From Streptomyces piniterrae (GTDB lineage Bacteria; Actinomycetota; Actinomycetes; Streptomycetales; Streptomycetaceae): a stretch of 64,000 bases of DNA. The notes below the pieces were generated by a model, which did no database searches, was not told where the DNA came from, and saw nothing but the letters and a program-made list of their open reading frames with translations. Positions 49,436 to 58,049 of this stretch are shown piece after piece. Numbering within the stretch: position 1 is the first letter of the stretch; each line of letters opens with the position of its first letter. The stretch lies in assembly GCF_005048155.1 (NCBI RefSeq), contig NZ_SUMB01000019.1, forward strand, positions 62,001-126,000, read 5' to 3'. Made by a program: the position numbers and the translations under genes.

Positions 49436-49845
49436 GAAATCCGCTCCGTACCAGCTCTGACCTGCTTATCCCGGATCAAAAGAAGGCCGTGGCCCATGCC
49501 CCGCCCGCCCTCGATGCGGGGCGGCGATTCGGGACGGACGACCATGGCGCCCAGGACATATGGGCATGTGAGTCTCTCACCCACGGCGCGCTTGCAGGGC
49601 ATGCCGTAGGGACAGAGGCGACGGGAGATGACAAGTGCGGTGCCGGCACTGGCCGATGGAGCTGTTGATCACCGTCGACGCGTTGAAGCGGGCCGGTGCC
49701 CGCCGCATCACCGTGGTGGTGCCGTGCTCTCCGTACGCCCGGCAGGACGGTGGTCCGTCAACCGCGTGCCTTCCGTATCCCGCCCTGGGAGGGCAGCCGG
49801 GCGCCTGCCCGTGCCGCCGGGGGGTTTCGGCCCTACCGTCGGGCC
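49436..49845. other. 410-base divergent region, contains a PRPP synthetase-like fragment
   Basis: Between the DUF3046 start and the toroid-protein start. It holds a small hairpin GCCCCGC/GCGGGGC (49498-49522), the PRPP synthetase remnant (49650-49748) and no complete gene. Open frames spanning the region are not protein-like outside the remnant. Confidence 0.6.
49650..49748 (+). pseudogene. Fragment of ribose-phosphate pyrophosphokinase (prs)
   Basis: Translation from 49650 reads WPMELLITVDALKRAGAR then RITVVVPCSPYARQDG. This matches the PRPP synthetase core (MELLIMIDALKRASA-RITVVxPxxPYARQDKK), including the PYARQD flag region that binds ATP. Similarity stops at both ends: an in-frame stop (TGA 49629-49631) lies upstream, and after the QDG the sequence becomes unrelated. 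At about 33 residues it cannot be functional. A short independent gene from GTG 49635 is less likely. Confidence 0.65.
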
Positions 49846-50769
49846 ATGGCCGAAAACGCAAGCTCACGACCGACCCCTCTGGCGCGTGCCGAGCGCTTCG
49901 TCTGGCTGACCGCCCGGGTGCTCGAACAGCGGCTCTTCGAGTACCACTTCCTCGGTGCCGGTGCGGACCCGGTCGAGACCGCGCTCACCGCCTACCGCAA
50001 TGAAGACGACGGCTACGGCCACGCGCTGGAGCCGGATCTGCGCGGCCCGGTCAGCCAGCCGCTGCACACCGCGCACGCGCTGAAGGTGCTGGATGTCATC
50101 GGGCGGTGCGACGGCCTCAGGGTGGAGCGGATCTGCCGCTATCTGACGCGGGTCTCGACCCCGGAGGGCGCGCTGCCCGCGCTGCACCCGTCGCAGCGCG
50201 GATATCCGGCCGCGCCCTGGATCCCCGTGGTCGACGATCCGCCGAGCGCGCTGCTGGCCACCGGTCCCGTGGTGGGTGTGCTGCACCGTAACGAGGTGTG
50301 GCACGCCTGGTTGTTCCGGGCCACGGACTACTGCTGGGCCGCGGTGGAGTCGCTCGAGGAGACCCACCCCTACGAGGTCGAGGCGGCGGTGGCCTTCCTG
50401 GACGGCGCCCCGGACCGGCCCCGCGCGGCCGCCGCGGCACAGCGCCTGGGCAAGCTGGTACGGGAGCAGGGGCTGGTGCTGCTGGACCCGGACCGCGCCG
50501 CGGACGTCCCGGTGGCGCCCGGGTACGCGCCCGGGGAGCACCACTTCGCCTACGACTTCGCGCCTGCGCCCGGCTCGCTGGCCCGCCGCTGGTTCAGCGA
50601 CCAGGAGCTGGACCGGGCACTGGACCACCTCCTGGCGCGTCAGGAGGAGGACGGCGGCTGGCCCGTCGACTGGCGGGTGTGGGCCCCCGGGACGGCGGTG
50701 GAGTGCCGCCCCATGGTGACGCTGAAGGCGCTGCTCACCTTGCGGGCGTACGGGCGGCACATCGGGTGA
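49846..50769 (+). CDS. Alpha/alpha-toroid protein (prenyltransferase/squalene-cyclase-like)
   Basis: A 307-residue protein with toroid-type repeats: FEYHFLGAGADPVETALTAYRNEDDGYGHALEPDLRGP, HPYEVEAAVAFLDGAPD and LDRALDHLLARQEEDGGWPVDW, the last a QW-like motif (QEEDGGW). It lacks the DxDD/DCTAE motifs of true cyclases, so catalysis is not supported. Homologous hypothetical proteins occur in Streptomyces. ATG 49846 lacks a clear ribosome binding site and may be leaderless. Function unknown. Confidence 0.75.
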   Translation: MAENASSRPTPLARAERFVWLTARVLEQRLFEYHFLGAGADPVETALTAYRNEDDGYGHALEPDLRGPVSQPLHTAHALKVLDVIGRCDGLRVERICRYLTRVSTPEGALPALHPSQRGYPAAPWIPVVDDPPSALLATGPVVGVLHRNEVWHAWLFRATDYCWAAVESLEETHPYEVEAAVAFLDGAPDRPRAAAAAQRLGKLVREQGLVLLDPDRAADVPVAPGYAPGEHHFAYDFAPAPGSLARRWFSDQELDRALDHLLARQEEDGGWPVDWRVWAPGTAVECRPMVTLKALLTLRAYGRHIG

Positions 50770-50814
50770 TGCGGGCCGTGCGGGCCGGTGCGCAGAAGGG
50801 AGGCCGGTGCGGCG

Positions 50815-51123
50815 TCACCCTCCCAGGGCCCGCACCCCCGCGGTCACGACCACCGCGACTCCGATGACCAGGAGGAACGGCGCCCGCAGGACCAGCGCGA
50901 CGGCCGCGGCGGCCACGCCGGCGGCCTTGGCGTCGAGCAGCAGGTGCTGCCCGTCGCTGAACGTCTGCTGGGCGGTGAGGGCGGCCAGCAGTGCCACCGG
51001 GAGCAGCGCGGCCAGCCGCTTGACGAGCGGACGCTCCAGGAGGCCGGCGGGCGCCGACAGACCGAGGTACTTGACCAGGTAGCAGCCGACGGCGGTGACG
51101 CCGATCGCGATCCAGACACTCAT
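50815..51123 (-). CDS. AzlD-family branched-chain amino acid exporter subunit
   Basis: A 102-residue protein with four hydrophobic segments (MSVWIAIGVTAVGCYLVKYL, VKRLAALLPVALLAALTAQ, AAGVAAAAVALVLRAPFLLVI, VAVVVTAGVRALGG). It is the small partner of AzlC; the pair exports branched-chain amino acids or analogues. ATG 51123 overlaps the stop of a linker ORF (ATGA), coupling it to azlC. Confidence 0.88.
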   Translation of the reverse strand: MSVWIAIGVTAVGCYLVKYLGLSAPAGLLERPLVKRLAALLPVALLAALTAQQTFSDGQHLLLDAKAAGVAAAAVALVLRAPFLLVIGVAVVVTAGVRALGG

Positions 51124-51224
51124 GCCGACACCTCGTTCCGCGCGGCCCCGTATGCGCGGGGCACGCACCTCTCGACGACTCGCTCGCTGCGCCCCTCGAC
51201 GACTCGTTCACGCCGCTCGCTCAT
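51120..51224 (-). CDS. 34-residue linker ORF bridging azlC and azlD
   Basis: ATG 51224 overlaps the AzlC stop as ATGA, and its stop overlaps the AzlD start as ATGA. It reads MSERRERVVEGRSERVVER then CVPRAYGAARNEVSA, with an internal SERVVE-type duplication and a C-terminus resembling the gluC-gluD linker (WVPRAGAAERSEVRA). The DNA just before both downstream starts contains GAACGA and GAGGT, supplying ribosome binding sequence. Confidence 0.4.
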   Translation of the reverse strand: MSERRERVVEGRSERVVERCVPRAYGAARNEVSA

Positions 51225-52012
51225 GCCGGGTCCCCCTCGGCGGCATCGCGGGTCCCCTTGGCGCGCTGCCGGCGCCCCTCGGCGAAGAGGACGGCGGGCG
51301 CGGCCAGCGCCGCCAGCAGCACCGGCACGCCCGTCGGGAGCAACGGCAGCGTCACCATGACCAGCACGACCGCGAGGCCGGCAGCCACCCGCTCCACGGT
51401 GGTCGTGAGCATCGGGGCGAGCAGTGCCAGGAAGACGGCGGGGCCGGCCGCGTCCAGGCCCCAGGCGTCGGTGTCGCCGAGCGCCTCGGCCCCCAGTGCG
51501 CCGGCGAGCGTGGTGAGGTTCCACAGGGCGTAGAGGGACAGCCCGGTGACGGTGAAGCCCAGCCGGGCGCTGTGCCGGCCTGGCTGGGCCAGCGCGACGG
51601 CGGAGGTCTCGTCGATGACCCAGTGGGCGGCGAACGGTTTGACGGCCGCCCGGTAGCCGAGGAGCGAGGACAGCCGCAGCCCGTAGAAGGCGTTGCGGAC
51701 GCCGAGGAAGAACGCTCCGGCGGCGGCCGTGAGCGGGTTGCCGCCCGCGGCGAGCGCGCCGACGAGGGCGAACTGCGAGGCCCCGGTGAAGACCAGCAGG
51801 CTCAGCGCGCAGGTCTGCAGCAGGCTGAGGCCGGCGCCGGCCGAGGTCACGCCGAAGGCGAAGCCGGAGAGGCCGACGGCGATGCCGACGCCGAGGGCGT
51901 CCCGGATGACCGCGGAGTCGGGTTTCGCGGGCTCCGGGGGGAGCGGCGGTCCTGGTGGTCCGGCGCGCTCCGTGGTGCGTATCTCTGTCTGTTCTGCCGT
52001 CTGTTCTGCCAC
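51221..52012 (-). CDS. AzlC-family branched-chain amino acid exporter subunit
   Basis: A 263-residue membrane protein with about seven helices after a disordered, Pro-rich 32-residue N-terminus. Family landmarks: IAVGLSGFAFGVTSAGAGLSLLQT, FTGASQFALVG, FFLGVRNAFYGLRLS and HWVIDETSAVA. With AzlD it forms an amino acid exporter. The AraC gene upstream on the same strand is a likely regulator. A 15-bp tandem array lies in its promoter region. Confidence 0.9.
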   Translation of the reverse strand: MAEQTAEQTEIRTTERAGPPGPPLPPEPAKPDSAVIRDALGVGIAVGLSGFAFGVTSAGAGLSLLQTCALSLLVFTGASQFALVGALAAGGNPLTAAAGAFFLGVRNAFYGLRLSSLLGYRAAVKPFAAHWVIDETSAVALAQPGRHSARLGFTVTGLSLYALWNLTTLAGALGAEALGDTDAWGLDAAGPAVFLALLAPMLTTTVERVAAGLAVVLVMVTLPLLPTGVPVLLAALAAPAVLFAEGRRQRAKGTRDAAEGDPA

Positions 52013-52060
52013 GTCCCGGACCTTAGGAAGGGGCGTGCCCTGCGGTCTTGTACGTTATTG

Positions 52061-52120
52061 CGCCGCGTGACCGAGCGCCGCGTGACCGAGCGCCGCGTGA
52101 CCGAGCGCCGCGTGACCGAG
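52061..52120. repeat. Tandem array, 15-bp unit, four perfect copies
   Basis: CGCCGCGTGACCGAG is repeated perfectly at 52061, 52076, 52091 and 52106. It lies in the 134-base region between the AraC-family gene's stop and the azlC start, upstream of azlC on the minus strand. The exact copies suggest a recent expansion or maintained binding sites. Confidence 0.92.
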
Positions 52121-52146
52121 CGCCCCGCCCCGCCTCATGGCACGGC

Positions 52147-53055
52147 TCAGCCGCGCGCCGCGCCGGGCTGCGCCGCGCGCTCCCTGCGGTACGCGCCCGG
52201 TGGCACGCCGACGATCCGGGTGAAGTGGCGGTTCAGATGCGGCTGGTCGGAGAACCCGACGGCGACCGCCGTGTCCGCGGGCGTGCTGCCCGCTTCCAGG
52301 AGGCGGCGGGCACGGCGTACCCGGGCATCGGTGAGCCAGGTGTGCGGCGGCATCCCGTACGCGTCCTTGAAGGCCCGCAGCAGCGCGAACGGGCTGGTAC
52401 CGAGCTCTTGCGCCAGCTTCTCCAGGGACGGCGGGTCGGCCATCCGCTCCAGCAGGACGGCCTGGGCGCGGGCGGCGGCACCGGCACCCGCCGTACGGGG
52501 TGTGCGGGCCGGCAGCGGGCCTCCGTAGCGGCGCAGCAGCCGGGCGACGACGATCCGCAGCAGGCTGTCGGCGGCCAGGGCGTTACCGGCCTCGGCGGCC
52601 CGGTGGACGTCGGTGATCATGCGGCCGAGACGCGGGTCCTCGGCGACGGTCTCGGAGAATCCGGCGGTGCCGGGCAGCGCGCTGGTCTCCCCGGCGATCT
52701 CGGCGATGAGCTCGGCCGACGGGTAGAGCGTGGCGTACGCCCAACCCTCGGGGGCCCCGGCCCAGGCGGCGTGCGCGACCTCCGGATTGATCATGACGAG
52801 GCCGCCGTGCCCGGCCCGGACGACGCCGTCCGGGAGCCCGACCGCCTCGATCCCGTCGGTGACCGCGCAGACGACATAGCCGTCGTGGGCGTGACGCGGG
52901 AAGGAGTGCCGGACGTAGCGGGCGCGCAGCAGGTCGAGGCCGGGCAGCTCCGGGTAGCGCCAGTGGCGCGCCCATTCGCCGCGGGCCCGCCGTACGACTC
53001 CGGCGCCGGGCCCGCCGTCCGCGGCCGTGCCGTCGTCCCCGCTGCCCGTGATCAT
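52147..53055 (-). CDS. AraC-family transcriptional regulator
   Basis: A 302-residue regulator with an N-terminal cupin sensor (about 30-120, RHSFPRHAHDGYVVCAVTDG, MINPEVAHAAWAG) and two C-terminal helix-turn-helices (about 205-295; SLEKLAQELGTSPFALLRAFK, DTAVAVGFSDQPHLNRHFTRIVG). AraC plus azlCD on the same strand is a common arrangement in Streptomyces, as I recall; it probably activates azlCD on sensing an amino acid or drug. ATG 53055 has GGGGG nearby. It diverges from the Lhr helicase gene. Confidence 0.88.
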   Translation of the reverse strand: MITGSGDDGTAADGGPGAGVVRRARGEWARHWRYPELPGLDLLRARYVRHSFPRHAHDGYVVCAVTDGIEAVGLPDGVVRAGHGGLVMINPEVAHAAWAGAPEGWAYATLYPSAELIAEIAGETSALPGTAGFSETVAEDPRLGRMITDVHRAAEAGNALAADSLLRIVVARLLRRYGGPLPARTPRTAGAGAAARAQAVLLERMADPPSLEKLAQELGTSPFALLRAFKDAYGMPPHTWLTDARVRRARRLLEAGSTPADTAVAVGFSDQPHLNRHFTRIVGVPPGAYRRERAAQPGAARG

Positions 53056-53200
53056 GCCCCCATTCTGCGCCCGCGCGGCCGCCGGCGGCCCGCCCGTCCG
53101 CACCGTGGACGGCCCGGGACGGACGGGTGCGGGGCCGCCGTCACCGGCCGCTCTCCGCTCCCGCGCCGCGTTGTCAGTGGCACGGTGCACGATGGGGGGC

Positions 53201-56200
53201 ATGGCTCAGGCAGCGCTCGATTCGTTCTCGCCCGCGACCCGCGGTTGGTTCGCCGGGGCGTTCAGCGCGCCCACCGCCGCGCAGGAGGGCGCGTGGCGGG
53301 CGATCGGCGCGGGCTCCGATGTCCTCGTGGTGGCGCCGACGGGCTCCGGCAAGACCCTCGCCGCGTTCCTGGCGTCGCTGGACGCGCTGGCGAGCCGCCC
53401 GGTGCCCGCCGAGCCGAAGAAGCGCTGCCGGGTGCTGTACGTCTCCCCGCTGAAGGCCCTCGCCGTCGATGTGGAGCGCAACCTGCGCAGCCCGCTGACC
53501 GGCATCCGTCAGGAGTCGGTGCGGCTCGGGCTGCCCGAGCCCGACATCAAGGTCGGTATCCGCTCCGGCGACACCCCGCCCGCCGAGCGCCGCTCGATCG
53601 CCAACCGCCCGCCGGACATCCTCATCACGACCCCCGAGTCGCTGTTCCTGATGCTGACGTCCTCGGCCCGGGAGGCGCTCGCGGGCGTCGAGACGGTGAT
53701 CCTGGACGAGGTGCACGCCGTCGCCGGTACGAAGCGGGGCGCGCATCTGGCGCTCTCCCTGGAGCGGCTGGACGAGCTGCTCGACCGCCCGGCCCGCCGG
53801 ATCGGCCTGTCGGCGACGGTGCGCCCGGTGGAGGAGGTGGCCCGCTATCTGTCGCCGCAGCGCCGGGTGGAGATCGTCCAGCCGCCGTCCGGCAAGCGCT
53901 TCGACCTGTCGGTCGTCGTCCCGGTGGAGGACATGGGCGAGCTCGGCGGCTCCCCCGTCCAGGAGGGCGAAACGGGCGAGAAGCCGTCCATCTGGCCACA
54001 GGTCGAGGAGAAGATCGCCGATCTGGTCCAGGCCCACCGCTCCACGATCGTCTTCGCCAACTCCCGGCGCCTGGCGGAGCGGCTGTGCAACCGCCTCAAC
54101 GAAATCGCCTACGAGCGGGCGACCGGAGAGGCGCTGCCCGAGCATCACTCACCGGCCGAGCTGATGGCCGAGGCCGGTGCCGCCAAGGGCGCGCCGCCGC
54201 TGCTGGCCCGCGCCCATCACGGTTCGGTCTCCAAGGAGCAACGCGCCCAGGTGGAGGAGGATTTGAAGGCGGGCCGGCTGCCCGCCGTGGTCGCCACCTC
54301 CAGCCTGGAGCTCGGCATCGACATGGGCGCGGTCGATCTCGTCGTCCAGGTGGAGTCGCCGCCGTCGGTCGCCTCCGGGCTGCAGCGGGTGGGCCGGGCC
54401 GGCCACCAGGTCGGCGCGGTGTCGACGGGCATCGTCTTCCCCAAGTACCGCGGCGATCTGGTGCAGTCCGCCGTGGTCACCGAGCGGATGCGCACAGGCG
54501 CCATCGAGGCGCTGCGGGTGCCCGCCAATCCGCTGGACGTCCTCGCCCAGCAACTCGTCGCGATGACCGCGATGGACACCTGGGACGTCGAGGAGCTGCT
54601 GGCCGTGGTCCGCCGGGCGGCTCCGTTCGCCGCGCTCCCCGAGTCGGCGTTCACCGCGGTGCTGGACATGCTCGCCGGCCGCTATCCGTCCGACGCCTTC
54701 GCCGAACTGCGCCCGCGCGTCGTATGGGACCGCGTCGCCCGGACGGTGACCGGCCGCCCCGGGGCGCAGCGGCTGGCCGTCACCTCCGGGGGCACCATCC
54801 CCGACCGCGGTCTGTTCGGGGTCTTCCTGGCGGGCGGCGACTCCGGCAAGGGCGGCGGGCGCCGGGTCGGAGAGCTGGACGAGGAGATGGTCTACGAATC
54901 CCGCGTCGGCGATGTCTTCACCCTGGGCACGACGTCCTGGCGCATCGAGGACATCACCCGCGACCGGGTGCTGGTCACCCCCGCCCCCGGGGTCCCCGGC
55001 CGGCTGCCCTTCTGGAAGGGCGACCAGCTCGGCCGCCCGCTCGAACTGGGCCGCGCGCTCGGCGCGTTCCTCCGCGAGATCGGCTCCCTCGCCCCGGAGG
55101 ACGCCACCGCCCGGCTGTCCGCCGCCGGCCTCGACGACTGGGCGGCCGGCAATGTCCTCGGCTACCTCGCCGAGCAGAAGCAGGCGTGCGGCCATGTCCC
55201 GGACGACCGCACGATCGTCGTCGAGCGGTTCCGCGACGAGCTCGGCGACTGGCGGGTGGTCGTCCACTCCCCCTTCGGCGCGCAGGTGCACGCCCCCTGG
55301 GCGCTCGCCCTCGGTGCCCGCCTCGCCGAGCGCTACGGCATGGACGCCCAGGTGATGCACGCCGACGACGGCATCGTGCTGCGGCTGCCGGACGCCGACC
55401 TGATGGGCCTCGACCTCCTCGACGGCGGCGGTGACGGCCTCGGGACCGGCCCGGCCGCCGACCCCGGCCTCGCCGCCCTGGGCGCGGAGTACGACCCCGA
55501 GCAGTCCCCGGTCGGGGCCGCGGACGTCGTCTTCGACCACGGCGACGTCGACCAGATCGTCACGGACCAGGTCGGCGGTTCCGCGCTGTTCGCCTCCCGG
55601 TTCCGCGAGTGCGCCGCCCGCGCCCTGCTGCTGCCGCGGCGCAGTCCGGGCAAGCGCACCCCGCTGTGGCAGCAGCGGCAGCGCGCGGCCCAACTCCTCC
55701 AGGTGGCAAGCGAGTTCGGGTCCTTCCCGATCGTGCTGGAGGCCGTCCGCGAATGCCTCCAGGACGTGTTCGACGTACCGGGCCTGACGGAGCTGATGGG
55801 CGACATCGAGGCCCGCCGGGTCCGCCTCGTGGAGGTCACGACTCCCGAACCGTCCCCGTTCGCCCGCTCACTGCTCTTCGGCTATGTCGCCCAGTTCCTG
55901 TACGAGGGCGACTCCCCGCTCGCCGAGCGCCGGGCAGCCGCGCTGTCCCTGGACTCCCGGCTGCTCGCCGAGCTGCTGGGCCAGGCCGAGCTGCGCGAGC
56001 TGCTGGACGCGGAGGTGCTGGCCGAGCTGGAGCGCGAGCTCCAGTGGCTGACGGACGACCGCCGCGCCAAAGACGCCGAGGGCGTCGCCGATCTGCTGCG
56101 GCTGCTCGGGCCGCTGACCGAGGCCGAGCTGGCCGACCGCGGCGCGGACCCGGCATGGCCCGGGGAGCTCGCCGCCGCCCGCCGCGCCATCAGGGTGCGG

Positions 56201-57970
56201 ATCGCCGGCGCCGACCACTGGGCCGCCGTCGAGGACGCGGGCCGGCTGCGGGACGCCCTGGGAACAGCCCTGCCGGTCGGCGTCCCCGAGTCCTTCACCG
56301 AACCGGTCAAGGACCCGCTCGGCGACCTGCTCTCCCGGTTCGCCCGCACCCACGGCCCGTTCACCTCCGAGCAGGCCGCCGCCCGCTTCGGCCTCGGCAC
56401 CGCCGTCACGGATGGCGCGCTGCACCGCCTGGCCGCCGCCGGACGGGTCGTCCAGGGCGAATTCCACCCCGCCGGGATCGGCCAGGAATGGTGCGACGCC
56501 CAGGTGCTGCGCAGACTGCGTCGCCGTTCGCTCGCCGCGCTGCGCGAGGAACTGGAGCCGGTGCCGCCCGCCGCGCTCGCCGCCTTCCTCCCCCAGTGGC
56601 AGCACGTCAGCGCCCCGCGCCCGGCGCCGGCCGGCGGCCTCCGGGCACCGGCCCCGTCGCACGGCCTGCGCGGCATCGACGGCCTGGTCCGCGCCATCGA
56701 GCAGCTCCAGGGCGCCCCGGTCCCCGCGTCGGCACTGGAGAAGCTCGTGCTGCCCTCCCGCGTCGGTGACTACCACCCCGCCCTGCTGGACGAACTCACC
56801 GCCACCGGCGAGGTGTTGTGGGCCGGCGCCGGCGCCCTCCCCGGCAAGGACGGCTGGCTCTCCCTGCATCTCGCCGACTCCGCACCGCTGCTGCTCCCGC
56901 CCCCGCTCCCACTCGAACTCACCGCCCTGCACGACTCGGTACTGACCGCCCTCGCCCCCGGATACGGCCTGTTCTTCCGCCAGATCGCCGACCAGGTCCG
57001 CGCCACCACCCACCCCGACGCCACCGATCCGCAACTGGCCGACGCCCTCTGGGACCTGGCCTGGTCCGGGCGCCTGACCAACGACACCCTCGCCCCGCTG
57101 CGCGCCCTCCTCGGCTCGGGCCGTACGGCCGGCTCCACCGCCCACCGCGCCCGCCGCGCCGTGCCCCGCGGGCGGTACGGCGCCCTCACCGGGCACACCG
57201 GCCGCCCCACCGCCTCCCGCTCCGGCCCGCCGACGGTCGGCGGCCGCTGGTCCCTGCTGCCCGCCCTCGAACCGGACGCCACCCACCGGGCGCACGCCCT
57301 GGCCCGTACGCTCCTGGACCGGCACGGCATCGTGACCCGTGGCGCGGTCGCCGCCGAAGGGGTCGAGGGCGGCTTCTCCGCCGCATACCGCGTCCTGGCC
57401 GCGTTCGAGGAGTCCGGGCAGGCCCGCCGCGGCTATGTCGTCGAGGGGCTGGGCGCCGCCCAGTTCGCCATGGACGGCGCGGTCGACCGGCTGCGCGCGG
57501 TCAGCACCCAGCGCGAACGCACAGCCGACGGGGCGCTGCCGGGCGGCAGCCCGGAAAGCTCCCGTCGCGGCGGTCCGCAGCGCACCGTCGTCCTCGCCGC
57601 CGCCGACCCGGCCAACGCCTACGGCGCCGCCCTGCCCTGGCCCGACCCGCCCGAGGGCTCGACGCACAAACCCGGCCGCAAGGCGGGCTCCCTCGTCGTC
57701 CTGGTCGACGGCGAGCTGGCGCTCTACATGGAGCGCGGCGGCAAGACCCTGCTGGTCTGGCCGCTCCCCCACGACACGGGCGGACCGTCCGCCGACGCCC
57801 GCCTCCAGGCCGCCGTGACAGCGCTGACGGAAGCGGCCCGCGCGGGCGCGCTCGGCACGATAACCACCGAGCGCATCAACGGCGCCGCGGCGCTCACCTC
57901 CCCGTACGCCCCGACCCTCGAATCCGCCGGGTTCCACCCCACTCCGCGGGGGATGCGGCTTCGGGGGTGA
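53201..57970 (+). CDS. lhr: Lhr-type ATP-dependent helicase (large helicase-related)
   Basis: A 1589-residue superfamily 2 helicase. Residues about 1-430 hold the core: Walker A APTGSGKT, VLYVSPLKALAVDVERNL, SGDTPPAERR, TTPESLFLML, ILDEVHAV (motif II), LSATVRPVEEVA, TSSLELGIDMGAVD and QRVGRAGHQ. Then Lhr-specific winged-helix and beta-barrel regions, and a long C-terminal half corresponding to the Lhr-CTD, which is associated with uracil-DNA glycosylase activity in other bacteria. ATG 53201 with GGGGGG upstream; ATG 53192 is an alternative. It is 79 bases upstream of a Nei-type glycosylase. Confidence 0.92.
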   Translation: MAQAALDSFSPATRGWFAGAFSAPTAAQEGAWRAIGAGSDVLVVAPTGSGKTLAAFLASLDALASRPVPAEPKKRCRVLYVSPLKALAVDVERNLRSPLTGIRQESVRLGLPEPDIKVGIRSGDTPPAERRSIANRPPDILITTPESLFLMLTSSAREALAGVETVILDEVHAVAGTKRGAHLALSLERLDELLDRPARRIGLSATVRPVEEVARYLSPQRRVEIVQPPSGKRFDLSVVVPVEDMGELGGSPVQEGETGEKPSIWPQVEEKIADLVQAHRSTIVFANSRRLAERLCNRLNEIAYERATGEALPEHHSPAELMAEAGAAKGAPPLLARAHHGSVSKEQRAQVEEDLKAGRLPAVVATSSLELGIDMGAVDLVVQVESPPSVASGLQRVGRAGHQVGAVSTGIVFPKYRGDLVQSAVVTERMRTGAIEALRVPANPLDVLAQQLVAMTAMDTWDVEELLAVVRRAAPFAALPESAFTAVLDMLAGRYPSDAFAELRPRVVWDRVARTVTGRPGAQRLAVTSGGTIPDRGLFGVFLAGGDSGKGGGRRVGELDEEMVYESRVGDVFTLGTTSWRIEDITRDRVLVTPAPGVPGRLPFWKGDQLGRPLELGRALGAFLREIGSLAPEDATARLSAAGLDDWAAGNVLGYLAEQKQACGHVPDDRTIVVERFRDELGDWRVVVHSPFGAQVHAPWALALGARLAERYGMDAQVMHADDGIVLRLPDADLMGLDLLDGGGDGLGTGPAADPGLAALGAEYDPEQSPVGAADVVFDHGDVDQIVTDQVGGSALFASRFRECAARALLLPRRSPGKRTPLWQQRQRAAQLLQVASEFGSFPIVLEAVRECLQDVFDVPGLTELMGDIEARRVRLVEVTTPEPSPFARSLLFGYVAQFLYEGDSPLAERRAAALSLDSRLLAELLGQAELRELLDAEVLAELERELQWLTDDRRAKDAEGVADLLRLLGPLTEAELADRGADPAWPGELAAARRAIRVRIAGADHWAAVEDAGRLRDALGTALPVGVPESFTEPVKDPLGDLLSRFARTHGPFTSEQAAARFGLGTAVTDGALHRLAAAGRVVQGEFHPAGIGQEWCDAQVLRRLRRRSLAALREELEPVPPAALAAFLPQWQHVSAPRPAPAGGLRAPAPSHGLRGIDGLVRAIEQLQGAPVPASALEKLVLPSRVGDYHPALLDELTATGEVLWAGAGALPGKDGWLSLHLADSAPLLLPPPLPLELTALHDSVLTALAPGYGLFFRQIADQVRATTHPDATDPQLADALWDLAWSGRLTNDTLAPLRALLGSGRTAGSTAHRARRAVPRGRYGALTGHTGRPTASRSGPPTVGGRWSLLPALEPDATHRAHALARTLLDRHGIVTRGAVAAEGVEGGFSAAYRVLAAFEESGQARRGYVVEGLGAAQFAMDGAVDRLRAVSTQRERTADGALPGGSPESSRRGGPQRTVVLAAADPANAYGAALPWPDPPEGSTHKPGRKAGSLVVLVDGELALYMERGGKTLLVWPLPHDTGGPSADARLQAAVTALTEAARAGALGTITTERINGAAALTSPYAPTLESAGFHPTPRGMRLRG

Positions 57971-58049
57971 CGGAGGCGTCCCGAGCGTGCGGCCCAACCC
58001 CCGCACACCGGACGTCCCCGTCCAAAGCCCCTCCCGGCATGATGGTTCC

